A stretch of 64,000 bases of DNA, taken from the NCBI RefSeq assembly GCF_024707505.1, contig NZ_CP102604.1, forward strand, positions 2,852,001-2,916,000, in the 5' to 3' direction. A program made the translations under genes and the position numbers. Below the pieces are notes generated by a model that worked only from the letters and a program-made list of their open reading frames with translations, did no database searches and was not told the origin of the DNA. The stretch comes from Pantoea sp. SOD02. Its GTDB lineage: Bacteria > Pseudomonadota > Gammaproteobacteria > Enterobacterales > Enterobacteriaceae. Shown in pieces: positions 42,404-52,926 of this stretch (its first letter is position 1; each line of letters starts with the position of its first letter).

Positions 42404-43432
42404 ATGCAAGCTTTTGCTCTGAAAAGAACGGTGCTGTTGAGCACCTTATTACTGGTGTTATTAGCGATGGCCTTTTTTGTCTGGTCATCGATGACCGGAA
42501 ACGATCATCGCACCACCGATGCCTATGTGAATGCCGATTACACGCTGGTTGCGCCAAAAGTTTCCGGCTACATCGCCAGCGTCAACGTGCAGGATAACCA
42601 GCGCGTGAAGGCCGGCGAACTGCTGGCCACGCTCGACGATCGCGACTACCGCGTGGCGTTAGAAACCGCACAGGCCAATTTGCAGGTCAGCGAGGCCAAG
42701 CGTTTGAGTAGCCAGGCGCAGCTGGAACAGCAGCAATCCACTATCGACCAGGCGAAAGCCACGTTAGCAGCAAGCCAGGCGTCAGCGCAGTACGCCGGAC
42801 AGAGCGCTGCGCGTTACAACCAGCTGTATAAAAGTGGCACCATCGCTGCAGACGATCAGCAAAAAGCCAACTCAACGCAGCGTTCCGCCTCAGCCACCGT
42901 GCGCCAGAGCGAAGCAGCGCTGGCTTCCGCCGTCAAGCAAGTTGGTGTGCTGCAAGCTGCGGTGCGTCAGGCCGCCGCCGATGTCACCGCCGCGCAGGCC
43001 AGCGTCGATCAGGCGCAGCTTAATCTTTCCTATACGCGCATTGTGGCGCCGGTGGATGGCATGGTCGGCCAGCGTTCAGTGCGCCTCGGCGCCTACGTTA
43101 GCGCGGGCACGCGTTTGCTGGCGGTGGTGCCGTTGCAGCAAACCTATATCACCGCAAATTATCTGGAAACGCAGCTGGCGGATGTGCAGCAAGGGCAGAA
43201 AGTGAACGTGAAGGTGGATGCCTTGCCGGGCAAGGTATTCAGCGGTCGCGTTGATAGTATTGCTCCGGCAACGGGCGCGACGTTTTCCGCCATTTCGCCT
43301 GACAATGCCACCGGCAATTACACCAAAGTGGTGCAGCGTTTACCGGTGAAAATTGTGCTCGATGAGAACCAGCCGGATCTGGCAAAACTGCGCGTGGGAA
43401 TGTCGGCGATACCGGAGATTGAGACACGCTGA
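42404..43432 (+). CDS. EmrA/HlyD-type membrane fusion protein
   Basis: 342 aa: one N-terminal helix (TVLLSTLLLVLLAMAFFVW), then the TTDAYVNADYTLVAPKVSGYIASVNVQDNQRVKAGELLATLD lipoyl-like start typical of EmrA. A long coiled coil (about residues 90-195) and the second half-motif YTRIVAPVDGMVGQRSVRLGAYVSAG follow. It links the inner-membrane exporter to an outer-membrane channel encoded elsewhere. It starts 5 bp after the exporter stop. Confidence 0.94.
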   Translation: MQAFALKRTVLLSTLLLVLLAMAFFVWSSMTGNDHRTTDAYVNADYTLVAPKVSGYIASVNVQDNQRVKAGELLATLDDRDYRVALETAQANLQVSEAKRLSSQAQLEQQQSTIDQAKATLAASQASAQYAGQSAARYNQLYKSGTIAADDQQKANSTQRSASATVRQSEAALASAVKQVGVLQAAVRQAAADVTAAQASVDQAQLNLSYTRIVAPVDGMVGQRSVRLGAYVSAGTRLLAVVPLQQTYITANYLETQLADVQQGQKVNVKVDALPGKVFSGRVDSIAPATGATFSAISPDNATGNYTKVVQRLPVKIVLDENQPDLAKLRVGMSAIPEIETR

Positions 43433-43635
43433 AAATGTGAGCGATATCTCAGAAGCGGCCTATTTATTTTTGGGACAAATCCGCGTAAATTAGCCCTCGA
43501 TCCTGTTCCGGGCTTGCCTGGAGCGACCTGAGAAGAAAGCGTGTAGCGCTGATGAACTCCACCTTTCTCTTATTCTGTTCGGGTTACGCGGGTTTGGGAT
43601 CGCCCGCCGGGTAGCCGCTCAGAGGAGTTGTTTTT
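43433..43635 (+). other. structured 200-bp leader before ypdK
   Basis: No gene. The plus strand is rich in short complementary G/C runs (for instance GCGGG/CCCGC within 43588-43610, and GGGCTTGCC around 43520), then AGAGGAG, the ypdK ribosome site. It may be a regulated leader. No family could be named. Confidence 0.4.
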
Positions 43636-43707
43636 GTGAGATACGCTTTGATGGGAATTTCTTTCTTCCTGTTGCTTTGGGTCGGTACCTTTGTACTGAT
43701 GCTGTAG
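43636..43707 (+). CDS. ypdK: small membrane protein YpdK
   Basis: 23 residues from a GTG start with GAGGAG eight bases upstream: one hydrophobic helix reading MRYALMGISFFLLLWVGTFV then LML. E. coli YpdK is also 23 aa, lies next to alaC and has the same MGISF...W.GTF pattern. Function unknown. It is convergent with alaC. Confidence 0.85.
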   Translation: MRYALMGISFFLLLWVGTFVLML

Positions 43708-43718
43708 AGCCGCCAGGC

Positions 43719-43739
43719 GGGGCGACGCTGAGTCGCCCC
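43719..43739. terminator. hairpin between ypdK and alaC
   Basis: GGGGCGAC-GCTGA-GTCGCCCC, a perfect 8-bp stem between two convergent genes. There is no strong T-run on either side. Confidence 0.55.
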
Positions 43740-43748
43740 ACTTACTGG

Positions 43749-44987
43749 TTATTCCTCTTCTTCTTCCAGCGCTTTCACCGTTCCCGGCAAAATGCCATCG
43801 GCACGGAACATCGATTTAATCCCCCGCACCGCCTGACGAATACGATCGCTGTTTTCAATCAGCGCGAAACGCACATGGGTATCACCGTAATCACCAAAAC
43901 CGATGCCTGGCGAGACGCACACTTTGGCTTCCTGCATCAGTAATTTGGCGAACTCCAGCGAGCCAAGATGCGCGTAGTGATCGGGGATTCTCGCCCAAAC
44001 GTACATCGACGCCTTCGGCAGATCGACCATCCAGCCCGCTTCGTGCAGGCCTTTCACCAGCACATCACGGCGGCGTTTGTACTGCTCAGCGATATCGCGC
44101 ACGCACTGTTGATCGCCTTCCAGCGCCGCAATCGCCGCCACCTGTAAAGGTGTGAAGGTGCCGTAATCGTGATAACTCTTGATACGCGCCAATGCGGAAA
44201 CCAGCTCTTTGTTACCGACCATAAAGCCGATACGCCAGCCGGCCATGTTGTAGCTTTTCGACAGGGTAAAGAATTCCACCGCCACATCGCGCGCACCCGG
44301 CACCTGCATAATCGACGGCGCTTTCCAGCCATCGTAGGTGATGTCAGCGTAGGCGAGATCGTGAATGACCAACACGTTGTACTGCTTTGCCAGCGCGATG
44401 ACGCGCTCGAAGAAGTCGAGCTCAACGCATTGCGCCGTAGGATTCGACGGGAAGCCAAGAATCATCATCTTCGGTTTGGGATAGCTTTCACGAATTGCTC
44501 GCTCCAGCTCGTTGAAGAAATCAACGCCCGCCACCAGCGGGACAGAACGCACCTGCGCGCCGGCAATCACCGCGCCGTAAATGTGAATCGGGTAGCTGGG
44601 ATTCGGTACCAGCACAGTGTCGCCGTGATCGAGCGTGGCCAGCATTAAGTGCGCCAAGCCCTCTTTCGAGCCGATGGTGACAATCGCTTCCGATTCCGGA
44701 TCGATTTCCACCTGATAACGGTCTGCATACCAGCGCGAAATCGCACGACGCAAACGGGGAATGCCTTTCGAGGTTGAGTAACCGTGCGTGTCTTCGCGCT
44801 GCGCTACCTGACAAAGTTTTTCAACGATGTGCGGCGGCGTGGAGCCATCCGGATTGCCCATTGAGAAATCGATGATGTCTTCGCCGCGCCGACGCGCAGC
44901 CATCTTCAATTCAGCGGTGATGTTAAAAACATACGGTGGAAGGCGTTCAATACGCGAGAAACGACGGGGTGTGCTGTTATCAGCCAT
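43749..44987 (-). CDS. alaC: glutamate-pyruvate aminotransferase AlaC
   Basis: PLP-dependent class I/II aminotransferase (412 aa, as in E. coli) that makes alanine from pyruvate and glutamate. The PLP lysine lies in [17 protein letters not shown]. Other conserved stretches are [37 protein letters not shown] and the Asp/Tyr pair in [17 protein letters not shown]. Placement before ypdAB matches E. coli. Confidence 0.97.
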   Translation of the reverse strand: MADNSTPRRFSRIERLPPYVFNITAELKMAARRRGEDIIDFSMGNPDGSTPPHIVEKLCQVAQREDTHGYSTSKGIPRLRRAISRWYADRYQVEIDPESEAIVTIGSKEGLAHLMLATLDHGDTVLVPNPSYPIHIYGAVIAGAQVRSVPLVAGVDFFNELERAIRESYPKPKMMILGFPSNPTAQCVELDFFERVIALAKQYNVLVIHDLAYADITYDGWKAPSIMQVPGARDVAVEFFTLSKSYNMAGWRIGFMVGNKELVSALARIKSYHDYGTFTPLQVAAIAALEGDQQCVRDIAEQYKRRRDVLVKGLHEAGWMVDLPKASMYVWARIPDHYAHLGSLEFAKLLMQEAKVCVSPGIGFGDYGDTHVRFALIENSDRIRQAVRGIKSMFRADGILPGTVKALEEEEE

Positions 44988-45105
44988 GATGTCCTCTGGT
45001 TTACGTAAGCGCCCGGACCGTCCGAGCGACGTGGGTCACTGTGGTGACCGCATCAAGAACATAACGCGCTGATAACAAGATTGTCGAGAGCGGAATAAAA
45101 TAATT

Positions 45106-45630
45106 TTAATTATTTGGATTCAGGCGGCCAAACACCCAATCGCTTACCCATTGGCCGTTTAGCAGATAATTATCCCGTAGCGTGCCCTCAAGGGCGAAAC
45201 CATTCTTCTCCAGAATGCGGCGCGACGGCCAATTCCCCTCAATCACCATCGCTTTCAGCTTATGAAATTCTGCCTGCAGTAAAAACTGGCACAGCGCGTC
45301 GAGCGCTTCACTGCCATAGCCTAAACCGGTAAACGCCGCGCGTAGCATGTAACCCACTTCGGCCTGACGATACGGATGCCATTCGGCGCTACAGCCAAAC
45401 AACCCAATCGGCTCACCGCTTTCCCGGATGCGCGCCACCAGACACAGCATATGAAAACTGCTCGCCTGCCACGGCGCCAAACGCTCGTTAAAGCGTTGAC
45501 GGATATCGTTTTCATCCGGGATTTCACTAACCCACGTCATGGTGGCGGCGTCCTGGTGTACCGCTTTGAAAATCTGCCAGTCTTCTGGCTTAAGCCGGCT
45601 GAGGGATAAACGTGGAGTGAGTAATTGCAT
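45106..45630 (-). CDS. GNAT acetyltransferase, RimJ/RimL type
   Basis: 174 aa. Starts MQLLTPRLSLSRLKPEDW (the typical 'L.T.RL.LR.L...D' opening). Acetyl-CoA loop VGYMLRAAFTGLGYGSEALDALCQF, then EGNWPSRRILEKNGFALEGTLRD. The substrate, protein N-terminus or small molecule, is unknown. It is not present between alaC and ypdA in E. coli. Confidence 0.9.
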   Translation of the reverse strand: MQLLTPRLSLSRLKPEDWQIFKAVHQDAATMTWVSEIPDENDIRQRFNERLAPWQASSFHMLCLVARIRESGEPIGLFGCSAEWHPYRQAEVGYMLRAAFTGLGYGSEALDALCQFLLQAEFHKLKAMVIEGNWPSRRILEKNGFALEGTLRDNYLLNGQWVSDWVFGRLNPNN

Positions 45631-45747
45631 GGTTGAGCTCCCATTTTTTTATACGGCAACATAGCAAACCGGCGTATTCACAACCAGCGATCGGCGCACG
45701 CTTTCGCTAATCCTCTTTTTGTTAGTCAAGTATTCCTCTTTTCGGGA

Positions 45748-45804
45748 GGTCGCCATGAATGGCGACCCTACAAAGGCGGAGTACGATTGCCATTTATGGC
45801 GACC
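45748..45804. repeat. REP-like palindrome pair
   Basis: GGTCGCCAT-GA-ATGGCGACC then CTAC (45748-45771), followed by an inverted partner ATTGCCAT-TT-ATGGCGACC then TGCAT (45786-45809). Same family as the cluster at 13116; here in the gap between the acetyltransferase and ypdA. Confidence 0.85.
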
Positions 45805-45912
45805 TGCATGTTAAAAATTGATCCTGGCTACGAGAAAGGTCTGCAGATTGCCGTGGCGCTGGCGGATCGTGATCACATTTTTTATCATAGCCTCCCGTTT
45901 CTTGCCTGAGAG

Positions 45913-47628
45913 ATGCCCTTGCCTTCCCACTTCGACATGCTGCTGGCGGTTTTTGACCGCGCGGCGCTGATGCTGATTTGCCTGTTCTTCCTCACTCGTA
46001 CGCGGGTGTTTCGTCAGCTGCTGCAAAAAGATGAGCATTCGGTGCGCGAAAAAGTGGTGGTGACGGCAATATTCTCGCTGTTTGCGCTATTCAGCACCTG
46101 GTCGGGGATTAATGTCGACGGTTCGCTGCTCAATGTGCGTGTGATTGCGGTGATGTCCGGCGGCATTCTGTTCGGTCCCTGGGTGGGCATCGCCACTGGT
46201 GTGATTGCCGGTTTGCATCGCTATCTGATTGATATGGATGGCGTCACAGCAGTGCCTTGTCTGATCACCAGCATCATTGCCGGCATCGCCTCGGGCGTGA
46301 TTAATCGTCGGGTGAGTAAAGAGCAGCGCTGGCGCGCCGGTATTCTCGGCGGCATGTTGTGCGAAAGCCTGACCATGCTGCTAATTGTATTGTGGGCCAA
46401 GCCGATGACGCTGGGTCTGGCGATTGTTTCCGAGATTGCGCTGCCAATGATTCTGGGCGCATCAAGTATCGGTTTAATCGTGCTGCTGGTGCAAAGCGTT
46501 GAGGGCGAGAAAGAGGCGATTGCGGCGCGTCAAGCCAAGCTGGCGCTGGAAATCGCCAACAAAACATTGCCGCTGTTTCGTCAGGTCGATAGCCAGTCAC
46601 TGCATAAAGTGTGTGACATCATCCGCAGCGACATTCACGCCGATGCGGTCGCCATCACCAATAACAAACAGATCCTCGCTTACGTCGGCTACGGCGAGCA
46701 GAACTATCACAATGGCGATGATGCCATCAGCCCAACCACCGCGCAGGCGATCGCCAGCGGCAAAATCATCATCAAGAACAACGATGAGGCGCATCGCACC
46801 AAAGATATTCACTCGATGCTGGTTATTCCCCTTTGGGAAAAAGGGGAAGTGACCGGCACGCTAAAAATCTATTATCGCCGTGCGCATCGCATCACCGGTT
46901 CGCTGAAAGAGATGGCGATTGGGCTGTCGCAAATCATCTCCACCCAGCTGGAAGTGTCGCGGGCTGAGCAACTGCGCGAAATGGCGAACAAGGCTGAATT
47001 ACGCGCGCTGCAGAGCAAAATTAACCCGCATTTCCTGTTTAACGCGCTGAATGCCATCTCCTCCTCGATTCGCCTTAATCCAGACACCGCGCGCCAGTTG
47101 GTGATCAACCTATCGCGTTATCTGCGCTACAACCTCGAACTCAACGATGACGAGCTTATCGATATCAAGAAAGAGTTGTGGCAGGTGAAGGACTACATCG
47201 CGATTGAGCAGGCGCGTTTCGGCGATAAGCTGTCGATGATTTATGACGTGGATGAAGATCTGCACTTCACGCTGCCCAGCCTGCTAATTCAACCGCTGGT
47301 GGAGAACGCCATTGTGCACGGCATTCAGCCTTGTCGCGGCAAAGGCGTGGTAACGCTGAGCGTGAAGGATTTGGGCGATCGTGTACGCGTCGCGGTGCGT
47401 GATACCGGCGACGGCATCAGCGAGGATGTGATGAGCCGCGTGGCGCGTAATGAGATGCCAGGCAACAAGATTGGTCTGCTGAATGTGCATCATCGCGTAA
47501 AATTGCTCTCTGGTCAGGGTTTGGTTATCACCCGCCATCATCCCGGCACTGAAATCGCCTTTACGCTTAGCAAGAATGGTCAGCCGCTACCTGCGCCGCT
47601 GCGCCCTACCACGGAAACCACCACGTGA
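45913..47628 (+). CDS. ypdA: pyruvate-sensing histidine kinase YpdA (LytS type)
   Basis: 571 aa. An N-terminal 5TM-LYT domain (about 1-200: [54 protein letters not shown]) is followed by a GAF-like domain (about 220-350). The kinase has its H-box in [25 protein letters not shown] and the N-box [13 protein letters not shown]. It senses high external pyruvate in E. coli and phosphorylates YpdB. The start ATG has only a weak GAGA; the ATG eight codons later is possible. Confidence 0.95.
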   Translation: MPLPSHFDMLLAVFDRAALMLICLFFLTRTRVFRQLLQKDEHSVREKVVVTAIFSLFALFSTWSGINVDGSLLNVRVIAVMSGGILFGPWVGIATGVIAGLHRYLIDMDGVTAVPCLITSIIAGIASGVINRRVSKEQRWRAGILGGMLCESLTMLLIVLWAKPMTLGLAIVSEIALPMILGASSIGLIVLLVQSVEGEKEAIAARQAKLALEIANKTLPLFRQVDSQSLHKVCDIIRSDIHADAVAITNNKQILAYVGYGEQNYHNGDDAISPTTAQAIASGKIIIKNNDEAHRTKDIHSMLVIPLWEKGEVTGTLKIYYRRAHRITGSLKEMAIGLSQIISTQLEVSRAEQLREMANKAELRALQSKINPHFLFNALNAISSSIRLNPDTARQLVINLSRYLRYNLELNDDELIDIKKELWQVKDYIAIEQARFGDKLSMIYDVDEDLHFTLPSLLIQPLVENAIVHGIQPCRGKGVVTLSVKDLGDRVRVAVRDTGDGISEDVMSRVARNEMPGNKIGLLNVHHRVKLLSGQGLVITRHHPGTEIAFTLSKNGQPLPAPLRPTTETTT

Positions 47629-48350
47629 AAGCCATCATCGTTGAAGACGAGTTTCTCGCCCAGCAAGAGTTAAGCTGGATGATTCAGCAACACAGCCAAA
47701 TCAGCGTTGAGGCCTGCTTTGATGATGGGCTGGAGGTGCTGAAATATCTACAGAACCATCGGGTGGATGTGATTTTCCTCGACATCAACATTCCGTCGCT
47801 GGATGGCATGCTGCTGGCGCAAAACATCAATCAGTTTGCCCATAAGCCGTTGATTGTGTTTATCACCGCGTGGAAAGAGCATGCGGTTGACGCGTTTGAA
47901 CTGGACGCCTTTGACTACATTCTTAAGCCCTATCACGAGTCGCGCATCATGACGATGCTGCAGAAACTGGAAGCCAGCGCCCAGCAGCAGTCGCAACCGC
48001 AAAACGCGGCGGCCAGCTCGCCACAAACAGTCAATCTGGTGAAAGATGAACGCATCATCGTCACCGATATCAACGAGATCTATTACGTTGAGGCGCATGA
48101 GAAGCTGACTTTTGTTTATACGCGGCGCGAAGCCTATGTGATGTCGATGGTGATCAGTGAATTTTGCAGCCGTTTGCCGGAACAGCAGTTCTTCCGCTGC
48201 CATCGATCTTACTGCGTCAATCTGAGCAAGATTCGTGAAATCGAGCCGTGGTTTAACAATACCTATTTGGTGAAGTTGCGTGATTTGGATGCGCAGGTGC
48301 CGGTAAGTCGCAGCAAGGTGAAAGCCTTTCGGCAGTTGATGAGGTTATAA
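47625..48350 (+). CDS. ypdB: response regulator YpdB (LytTR type)
   Basis: 241 aa from a GTG that overlaps the ypdA stop by 4 bp. Receiver domain with Asp53 ([12 protein letters not shown]), Lys in the DYILKPYHE loop, then a LytTR DNA-binding domain ([51 protein letters not shown]). It activates yhjX in E. coli; a matching site lies before yhjX here. Confidence 0.96.
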   Translation: MKAIIVEDEFLAQQELSWMIQQHSQISVEACFDDGLEVLKYLQNHRVDVIFLDINIPSLDGMLLAQNINQFAHKPLIVFITAWKEHAVDAFELDAFDYILKPYHESRIMTMLQKLEASAQQQSQPQNAAASSPQTVNLVKDERIIVTDINEIYYVEAHEKLTFVYTRREAYVMSMVISEFCSRLPEQQFFRCHRSYCVNLSKIREIEPWFNNTYLVKLRDLDAQVPVSRSKVKAFRQLMRL

Positions 48351-48374
48351 GGCGAACGGCGGATGCCGCTCGCC
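48351..48374. terminator. hairpin between convergent ypdB and glk
   Basis: GGCGAACGGC-GGAT-GCCGCTCGCC, a 10-bp stem with one mismatch, directly after the ypdB stop and 7 bp before the glk stop. No clear T-run. Confidence 0.5.
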
Positions 48375-48381
48375 TGAGTGC

Positions 48382-49347
48382 TTACAGTTCGCGGCCCAGC
48401 ACCTGACGCAGGTGCGCACCGGCGCCAAGTAGGCCCGGCTGGTCGTGAGTGATCATATACACCGGAATATCGACCAGGTAATCGCGGAAGCGACCTTTAT
48501 CTTCAAACGCCGCGCGGAAACCGGACGCTTTAAAGAAGTCAAGGAAGCGCGGCACGATACCGCCGGCAATATAAACGCCGCCGAAAGTGCCCAGATTCAG
48601 CGCCAGGTTGCCGCCGAAACGACCCATAATGACGCAGAACAGCGACAGTGCGCGACGGCAATCGATGCAGCTGTCTTTCAACGCGCGCTCGGTAACGTCT
48701 TTTGGCTTGAGGTTTTCTGGCTCACGCTCATCAGACTTCACGATGGCGCGATAAAGATTGACCAAACCGGCACCGGACAGTACGCGTTCAGCCGAAACGT
48801 GACCAATCTCCGCGCGCAGCACTTCGAGAATTTCACCCTCTTCTTCGCTATTTGGCGCAAAGTCAACGTGGCCGCCCTCGCCCGGCAAGCTGATCCAGCG
48901 CTTATCCACATGCACCAAATGGCTGACGCCGAGGCCGGTGCCCGCACCGTAAATCGCGATGGGCTTGCGTTCAACGGGCGCTTTGCCGCCAAACTGAATC
49001 ACTTCCTTTTCGCTCAGCATCGGAATCGCCATAGAAACGGCGGTGAAATCATTGATGATTTCCAGGCTTTCCAGCGCCAGATGCTCTTTCATCACTTTGG
49101 TGGAGAACGCCCAATCGTGGTTGGTCATCTCTACCCAATCGCCGGTGATCGGACAGGCAATGGCGATACAGGCGTGCTTAATGTCCTGTTTTTGCTCGTC
49201 AAGATAGTGACGGATCACCGCTTCAAGATTGTCGTAGTCTGATGTTGAGAAGGTTTGGGCTTGGGAGATAGCACCGTTTTCTACCTCACACAATGCGAGA
49301 CGGGCATTGGTACCGCCCACATCGCCGACCAGGGCGTATGTTGTCAT
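48382..49347 (-). CDS. glk: glucokinase
   Basis: Phosphorylates cytosolic glucose with ATP. 321 aa, exactly as in E. coli. The N-terminal phosphate loop [18 protein letters not shown], the catalytic base in IINDFTAV, and [13 protein letters not shown] and [12 protein letters not shown] (substrate-binding Glu/His) are all present. It ends [14 protein letters not shown]. Located downstream of ipdC on the same strand. Confidence 0.97.
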   Translation of the reverse strand: MTTYALVGDVGGTNARLALCEVENGAISQAQTFSTSDYDNLEAVIRHYLDEQKQDIKHACIAIACPITGDWVEMTNHDWAFSTKVMKEHLALESLEIINDFTAVSMAIPMLSEKEVIQFGGKAPVERKPIAIYGAGTGLGVSHLVHVDKRWISLPGEGGHVDFAPNSEEEGEILEVLRAEIGHVSAERVLSGAGLVNLYRAIVKSDEREPENLKPKDVTERALKDSCIDCRRALSLFCVIMGRFGGNLALNLGTFGGVYIAGGIVPRFLDFFKASGFRAAFEDKGRFRDYLVDIPVYMITHDQPGLLGAGAHLRQVLGREL

Positions 49348-49415
49348 TCTTCTGCTGCTCCGCTTGGGTCATAAACAATTGCAGGACACTATAAAAGCCT
49401 GCCAATAAAACAACA

Positions 49416-49438
49416 ACGCCCACCTGCACGATGGGCGT
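49416..49438 (-). terminator. terminator after ipdC
   Basis: ACGCCCA/TGGGCGT 7-bp stem with a 9-base loop, followed on the minus strand by TGTTGTTTTATT. It separates ipdC from glk. Confidence 0.7.
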
Positions 49439-49507
49439 AATCCATTTAAAGATGCTGCACAGCCTACCGATCGCCTGCCCGACTTCCCAGCGGCAACTTT
49501 CCGAAAT

Positions 49508-51160
49508 TTAGCCACTATTACGCTGATGCAGTGCGGCGGTGACCTTACGCAGCAGCGGCGGCAAGTCCTGTTTGTCCATCACCACTTCCACCAGCGACAG
49601 ACGACGATTCCGCATTAATTGCTCCATCACCGCGTCCAGCTGCACTGTTTCGCGGACGCGCCAGCTCTGCGCCGCGCACTCTTGGCTCAGCGCCTGCGGC
49701 AGCGCGGTCCAGTTCCATTGCGCGATATCGTTGTAACGTTGCTCAGCACCGTGAATCGCGCGCTCAACCGTGTAACCATCATTGTTAATCAGGAAAATGA
49801 TCGGCTGCTGGCCGTCGCGTAGCATCGAACCCAACTCCTGAATCGTCAGCTGCGCGGAGCCATCGCCAATAATCAGGATGACCCGACGATCCGGCTGCGC
49901 GGTTTGCGCACCAAAGGTGGCGGGTAAAGTATAGCCAATCGATCCCCACAGCGGTTGCACCAGCAATTGCGCATCCTGCGGTAACCGCAGCGCCGCCGCA
50001 CCAAAGGCCGCAGTGCCTTGATCGGCGAGGATAATATCACCCGGCTGCAGGAAGCGCTGCATCGCCTGCCAGAATGCCTGCTGACTGATTACCGCCGCAG
50101 CAATTTGCTCACTTTCTTCGCACTCCGGCGCATCCGCCAGCCGCCAGTGCGCACAGTGACGCTGATAAATCGGCGTCAGTGCCGCCAGCGCCTGCTGCAT
50201 GCTTAACGGCGCAAACACCTCGCCAGCGACCGTGGCCTGAAACGGCTGCAGATCGATCACACGTTCGGCGGGCAGATTTTGCGTGAAGCCGGCGGTTAAG
50301 GTATCGGTAAACCGCACGCCTACGCACAGCGTGACGTCGGTATCTTCGATGGCTTGGCGCACTGCATCGCTGCTGCCTTGTGCGGCATAAGTGCCGACGT
50401 AACCCGGCTGCTGCTCGTTGAGTACACCTTTGCCCATCAATAAGGTGGCGGCAGGAATCGCGCGCAGCTGGCGCAATGCCTCAAGCTGCGGCTGCAACTG
50501 CCAGCGCGCGGCAAGGAAATCCGCCAACAACGCCACGCGCTGCGCCGGTGCCAGCAAACGTTCTGCCGCATCAGCAAAGGCCGTGGCAACCTGCTGATGG
50601 TTACCTGCGACTGTAATTTTTTCCTCTGGCAGCGAGATCTCAGCCGCCGCCACATCCACCGCCAGCAATAAATAGCCGGGACGATGTTGCGTTAGCGCCT
50701 CGCTGATAACGCGATCGATCTCCACCACCGCGTTCTCCGCCGTCAGCACCGCAGATGCCACACTCACTTCCTGCGCCATTCGCAGGAAATGACCAAAATC
50801 GCCATCACCCAGCGAATGGTGCACGCAATCGCCCTGCTGCTGCGCCTGACTGGCGGGCGCGCCCACAATATGAATCACCGGCACATATTCAGCATAGCTG
50901 CCAGCGATGCCGTTAATCGCACTGAGCTCGCCGACGCCAAACGTGGTCAGCAGTGCCGCCGCGCCGTTGCAGCGCCCGTAGCCATCCGCCGCATAAGCCG
51001 CATTCAGTTCATTGGCGCAGCCAACCCAGGCAATTTCGGGATGCGCAATCACACTGTCGAGGAATTGCAGGTTGTAATCGCCCGGCACGCCGAACAGATG
51101 TCGGATGCCGCTTTGCTGTAATCGGTGCAGTAAATAATCGCCAACGTTGGGGGTTTTCAT
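49508..51160 (-). CDS. ipdC: indole-3-pyruvate decarboxylase IpdC
   Basis: ThDP-dependent decarboxylase (550 aa) that turns indole-3-pyruvate into indole-3-acetaldehyde, the key step of auxin synthesis in Pantoea and Enterobacter. Catalytic Glu51 (CANELNAAYAADGYGR), the His pair 114-115 (CVHHSLGDGDF) and the ThDP/Mg motif GDGSAQLTIQELGSML...INNDGY are all present. It is 550 aa like Pantoea agglomerans IpdC, and placed next to glk as I recall for that genus. Related phenylpyruvate decarboxylases cannot be excluded by sequence alone. Confidence 0.92.
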   Translation of the reverse strand: MKTPNVGDYLLHRLQQSGIRHLFGVPGDYNLQFLDSVIAHPEIAWVGCANELNAAYAADGYGRCNGAAALLTTFGVGELSAINGIAGSYAEYVPVIHIVGAPASQAQQQGDCVHHSLGDGDFGHFLRMAQEVSVASAVLTAENAVVEIDRVISEALTQHRPGYLLLAVDVAAAEISLPEEKITVAGNHQQVATAFADAAERLLAPAQRVALLADFLAARWQLQPQLEALRQLRAIPAATLLMGKGVLNEQQPGYVGTYAAQGSSDAVRQAIEDTDVTLCVGVRFTDTLTAGFTQNLPAERVIDLQPFQATVAGEVFAPLSMQQALAALTPIYQRHCAHWRLADAPECEESEQIAAAVISQQAFWQAMQRFLQPGDIILADQGTAAFGAAALRLPQDAQLLVQPLWGSIGYTLPATFGAQTAQPDRRVILIIGDGSAQLTIQELGSMLRDGQQPIIFLINNDGYTVERAIHGAEQRYNDIAQWNWTALPQALSQECAAQSWRVRETVQLDAVMEQLMRNRRLSLVEVVMDKQDLPPLLRKVTAALHQRNSG

Positions 51161-51374
51161 CGACAGCTCCTTGTTAAGGGGATAATCAGGAGTATTAGCG
51201 ATGTGGCTGAATTGGCGAGATATTCACCATCGTGTGGTGCTGATTTGTGGCAAGCATTCGTTACGACGACAGATAATTCTGTAAGTTGCGATCTTCGGCG
51301 CGTTTCGCCTTAGTGTAAACGCATACACTGCTATGCTGATGTCACTTTCTCCCCTATTGAGACAGGAACGCTGC

Positions 51375-52364
51375 ATGAGTGCTTTTCCCCATCCCGAACG
51401 TTATCAACAGATGCAATACCGTCGCAGTGGCCGTAGCGGCCTGAAGTTACCGGCAATTTCCCTTGGTTTGTGGCATAACTTTGGCGACAGTACGCGCGTC
51501 GATAACAGCCGTGAACTGCTGCGCCACGCCTTTGATCGCGGCATCACCCATTTCGATCTCGCCAATAATTACGGTCCGCCGCCGGGATCGGCTGAATCTA
51601 ACTTTGGTCGCATTCTGCGCGAGGATTTTCAGGGACTGCGCGATGAGCTGGTGATTTCTACCAAAGCCGGTTACACCATGTGGGACGGCCCGTACGGCGA
51701 TTGGGGTTCACGCAAGTATCTGATTTCCAGCCTCGATCAAAGCCTGAAGCGTATGGGACTCGAGTACGTTGATATCTTCTATCACCATCGTCCCGATCCT
51801 GAAACGCCGCTGGAAGAGACCATGCGCGCGCTGGATCAGGTGGTGCGTCAGGGCAAAGCGCTGTATGCCGCCATCTCTAACTATCCGGCAGACAAAGCCG
51901 CCGAAGCGATTGCTATTCTGCGCGACCTCGGCACGCCATGCCTAATCCACCAGCCGCGTTATTCGATGTTTGAACGTACGCCAGAGCAGGGTTTGCTGGA
52001 TGTGCTGGGCGACAACGGCGTTGGTTGCATTGCCTTCTCGCCGCTGGCGGGTGGCGTGTTAACCGACCGCTATTTGCAGGGCATTCCGCAAGATTCGCGC
52101 ATCGCCAGCGGCAGTAAGTTCCTGAATGAAAACCAGTTGACGCAAGAGAAGATGGAAAAAGTGCGTCAGCTGCAGGCAATCGCCCAACAGCGCGGCCAGA
52201 AGCTGGCGCAAATGGCGCTGAGCTGGGTGCTACGCGATGCTCGTGTCACCTCGGTGCTGATTGGCGCCAGTAAAACTGCGCAAATTGATGATGCGGTTGA
52301 GATGTTGAGCCAGCCGGTGCTGAGCCAGGACGAGATCGACGCCATCCACAATATCTTAGTGTAA
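51375..52364 (+). CDS. aldo-keto reductase, YghZ/MgrA-like
   Basis: 329 aa from the ATG at 51375 with AGGA upstream. AKR tetrad: Asp61 and Tyr66 (FDLANNYGPPPGSAE), Lys97 (STKAGYTMW), His138 (IFYHHRPD). The NADPH site is in FSPLAGGVLTDRY and VLIGASKTAQ. It opens ERYQQMQYRRSGRSGLKLPA like E. coli YghZ (L-glyceraldehyde-3-phosphate reductase, 346 aa). Its substrate here is unproven; its place beside ipdC suggests an aldehyde, but that is inference. Confidence 0.9.
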   Translation: MSAFPHPERYQQMQYRRSGRSGLKLPAISLGLWHNFGDSTRVDNSRELLRHAFDRGITHFDLANNYGPPPGSAESNFGRILREDFQGLRDELVISTKAGYTMWDGPYGDWGSRKYLISSLDQSLKRMGLEYVDIFYHHRPDPETPLEETMRALDQVVRQGKALYAAISNYPADKAAEAIAILRDLGTPCLIHQPRYSMFERTPEQGLLDVLGDNGVGCIAFSPLAGGVLTDRYLQGIPQDSRIASGSKFLNENQLTQEKMEKVRQLQAIAQQRGQKLAQMALSWVLRDARVTSVLIGASKTAQIDDAVEMLSQPVLSQDEIDAIHNILV

Positions 52365-52373
52365 ACGTTTACC

Positions 52374-52397
52374 CGCCCGGCATTTGTCGGGCGTTTT
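52374..52397 (+). terminator. terminator of the aldo-keto reductase gene
   Basis: CGCCCG stem with CGGGCG around an 8-base loop, then TTTT, 10 bp after the stop. Confidence 0.75.
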
Positions 52398-52523
52398 CCG
52401 CAGCAGAAAATTCTCATTTCAGATTTCCCTCAGCGTTTTCAGACTGATTCTCAAGGCTTACCTGGTCCGATGTGGCAAACTAGCGCAACGGTGGCAGTGA
52501 TAAGCTACTGAAAAGGAGAAGTT

Positions 52524-52880
52524 ATGAAACGTGCCATTTTGTTTGCCGCCTTGCTGGCAACTTTATCCCCGTTGGCTATCAGCACAGCACAAGCCGACAG
52601 CGCCACCATCAATTTGGGTCCGGGCGTTACGCTGCATCTCGGCGATCGCGATCGTCACGGTAATTACTGGGACGGCGGTCGCTGGCGTGAACCGCGCTGG
52701 TGGAACGATCGTTATCGTTACGATGACCATCGCTGGTGGCGTCATGAAGAGTGGAAACGTCATCGCGCCTATGAACGTGAGCGCGAACGTCGCTGGCATG
52801 AACGTGAACGTCGTGACCATTGGCGTCACGATCATCGCCATGATGATCGTCGTGATCACCGCGATCACCATCATCACTAA
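52524..52880 (+). CDS. ypeC: periplasmic DUF2502 protein YpeC
   Basis: 118 aa. Signal peptide of about 24 residues ending AQA, then LGPGVTLHLGDRDRHGNYWDGGRWRE, the conserved DUF2502 block. The tail is extremely rich in Arg, His, Asp and Trp (repeated RDH/HDH and YERERERRWHERER). E. coli ypeC lies in the same place beside mntH. Function unknown; the His-rich end could bind metal ions. Confidence 0.9.
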   Translation: MKRAILFAALLATLSPLAISTAQADSATINLGPGVTLHLGDRDRHGNYWDGGRWREPRWWNDRYRYDDHRWWRHEEWKRHRAYERERERRWHERERRDHWRHDHRHDDRRDHRDHHHH

Positions 52881-52883
52881 ACA

Positions 52884-52913
52884 AAAAAATCCCGCTAATG
52901 AGCGGGATTTTTC
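52884..52913. terminator. bidirectional terminator between ypeC and mntH
   Basis: AAAAATCCCGCT-AATG-AGCGGGATTTTT: a 7-bp GC stem extended by A/T pairs, with A- and T-runs on both sides. Confidence 0.92.
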
Positions 52914-52926
52914 TTTTATAGGCCCG

